Below are positions 50,844 to 51,552 of a DNA stretch of 51,552 nucleotides, piece after piece. The notes beneath the pieces were generated by a model. It saw nothing but the letters and a program-made list of their open reading frames with translations. It ran no database searches and had not been told where the DNA came from. The number at the start of each line of letters is the position of its first letter. Positions within the stretch are counted from its first letter, which is position 1. The translations under genes were made by a program, and so were the position numbers. Location: positions 1-51,552 of the forward strand of contig CBFHOS010000013.1 in NCBI GenBank assembly GCA_965657645.1. The letters are read 5' to 3'. Source of the DNA: CBFHOS01 sp965657645. GTDB lineage: Bacteria; Pseudomonadota; Alphaproteobacteria; Puniceispirillales; Puniceispirillaceae.

Positions 50844-51552
50844 TGAAAGCACTGACGCCAATTATTGGTGATCTTGTTCTTGTTGGTGGCGGTCACGCCC
50901 ATGTCGCCGTTCTCAAGCAATTTGCGATGCATCCCCTGCCCGGGCTTCGCGTGACGCTTGTCACAAAGGATATCCGCACTCCCTATTCTGGAATGCTTCC
51001 CGGCTTTGTAGAGGGCGTGTGGAATGATGACGATCTGCATATTGATCTAGCGAAGCTGGCACAAATGGCGAATGCGCGCCTCATTGATGAGGGTGCTAGT
51101 GGTTTTGATCTTGAGGCCAAAACCATATTATTTGCCAATCGGCCACCCCTGCGCTTTGACATCCTATCATTGAATATCGGTGGCCAGCCTGATCTAGACT
51201 CGATTGCTGGCGCCCGTGAATATGCGATACCGGTAAAGCCGATTGCGCTATTCCAGAGCCGGTTGAAAGCCATCATTGATCAATCTTACCCGCAAAAAAT
51301 AGCGGTTATAGGTGGCGGTGCGGCTGGATGTGAATTGGCCCTCGCCCTGTCGAAACGGTGGCTTGATGAAACTGGTAGCCGCCCCGATCTGGCTGTGTTT
51401 GGCCGTCATGAGCGGTTAATGCCGCAAATGGCGGAAGGTGCCGCCGCATTAATGAACGATAGTTTGCATGCGGTTAACGCCGCCTGCCATCTGGGGTGCG
51501 CGGTTAGCCGGATCGACGATCGTGTGCTGACGCTTGATGATGGCACCAAACA
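50843..51552 (+). CDS. FAD-dependent oxidoreductase domain of SelD-fusion type, 5' part only
   Basis: The frame from ATG 50843 is open to the window end (236 codons), so the 3' part is missing. DLVLVGGGHAHVAVLKQF is an FAD-binding motif, TPYSGMLPGFVEG and RPPLRFDILSLNIGGQ follow, and IAVIGGGAAGCELALALS is the NAD(P)H-binding motif. This is the NDH-2-like domain known at the N-terminus of bifunctional selenide-water dikinase (SelD) proteins. If a SelD domain follows, the gene makes selenophosphate for selenocysteine or selenouridine. That the dikinase is present is inferred; only the oxidoreductase domain is visible. Confidence 0.88.
   Translation, partial: MKALTPIIGDLVLVGGGHAHVAVLKQFAMHPLPGLRVTLVTKDIRTPYSGMLPGFVEGVWNDDDLHIDLAKLAQMANARLIDEGASGFDLEAKTILFANRPPLRFDILSLNIGGQPDLDSIAGAREYAIPVKPIALFQSRLKAIIDQSYPQKIAVIGGGAAGCELALALSKRWLDETGSRPDLAVFGRHERLMPQMAEGAAALMNDSLHAVNAACHLGCAVSRIDDRVLTLDDGTK

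Noticed and set aside
1..51552. CRISPR array, insertion sequence, prophage or attachment site
   Set aside because: No regularly spaced repeats, transposase, integrase or phage genes were found; the tRNA genes show no flanking direct repeats.

Overview
The window is a bacterial chromosome segment of moderate GC content, dense in genes and free of recognisable insertion sequences, prophage genes or CRISPR arrays. The gene content and order are alphaproteobacterial: gyrA-coaD; ssb divergent from uvrA; trmFO next to a squalene/phytoene-synthase-like gene, an Mth938-like gene, secF, secD and yajC; the series argS, SPOR, scpA, scpB, tatA, tatB, tatC, serS, surE, pcm, LytM; dgt divergent from erpA-xth; and valS, a PopZ-like gene, tolC, PIMT. 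A marine SAR116-type (Puniceispirillales) organism is a plausible guess from the overall look, but this is inference and was not tested. Two 10-N runs (39914-39923 and 48695-48704) show that this is a scaffolded draft assembly.

Layout. 2-1017: the 3' end of a cysteine-rich secreted protein and a small secreted protein. 1202-4689: a terminator, a TPP riboswitch and the thiamine ABC importer thiBPQ. 4705-6976: an M48 membrane protease with a DUF898 (YjgN-like) membrane protein. 7258-8205: a small orphan gene, tRNA-Lys and coaD. 8205-16285: DNA topology and repair (gyrA, ssb, uvrA) and tRNA modification (trmFO). 16289-20348: two homologues of mitochondrial complex I assembly factors beside the SecDF-YajC translocon accessory genes. 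20509-33668: an ATPase followed by a long minus-strand block for envelope, export, chromosome condensation and aminoacylation. 33872-43050: Fe-S insertion, exonuclease III, ilvD, valS, a polar-organiser-like protein broken by an assembly gap, TolC and a second PIMT.

43284-48631 is the accessory part. Three proteins carry type IV prepilin-like N-termini, and two of them have very large ectodomains: one has LamG-like plus C-type-lectin-like modules, the other a module typical of giant bacterial adhesins. No core pilus or secretion machinery lies in the window. This locus is the best candidate for an undescribed system, probably an adhesive or sensing tip complex of a type IV or type II filament. 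The remainder (48812-51552) holds tRNA-Cys, an MFS transporter, a flavin reductase and the start of the oxidoreductase domain that is typically fused to selenide-water dikinase (SelD).

A pattern across the window is the in-frame expansion of short tandem repeats at the termini of conserved proteins: UvrA, ValS, ScpA, GyrA, TatA, TatB and the PopZ-like protein. TatA and TatB carry unusually long histone-H1-like Lys/Ala/Pro tails.
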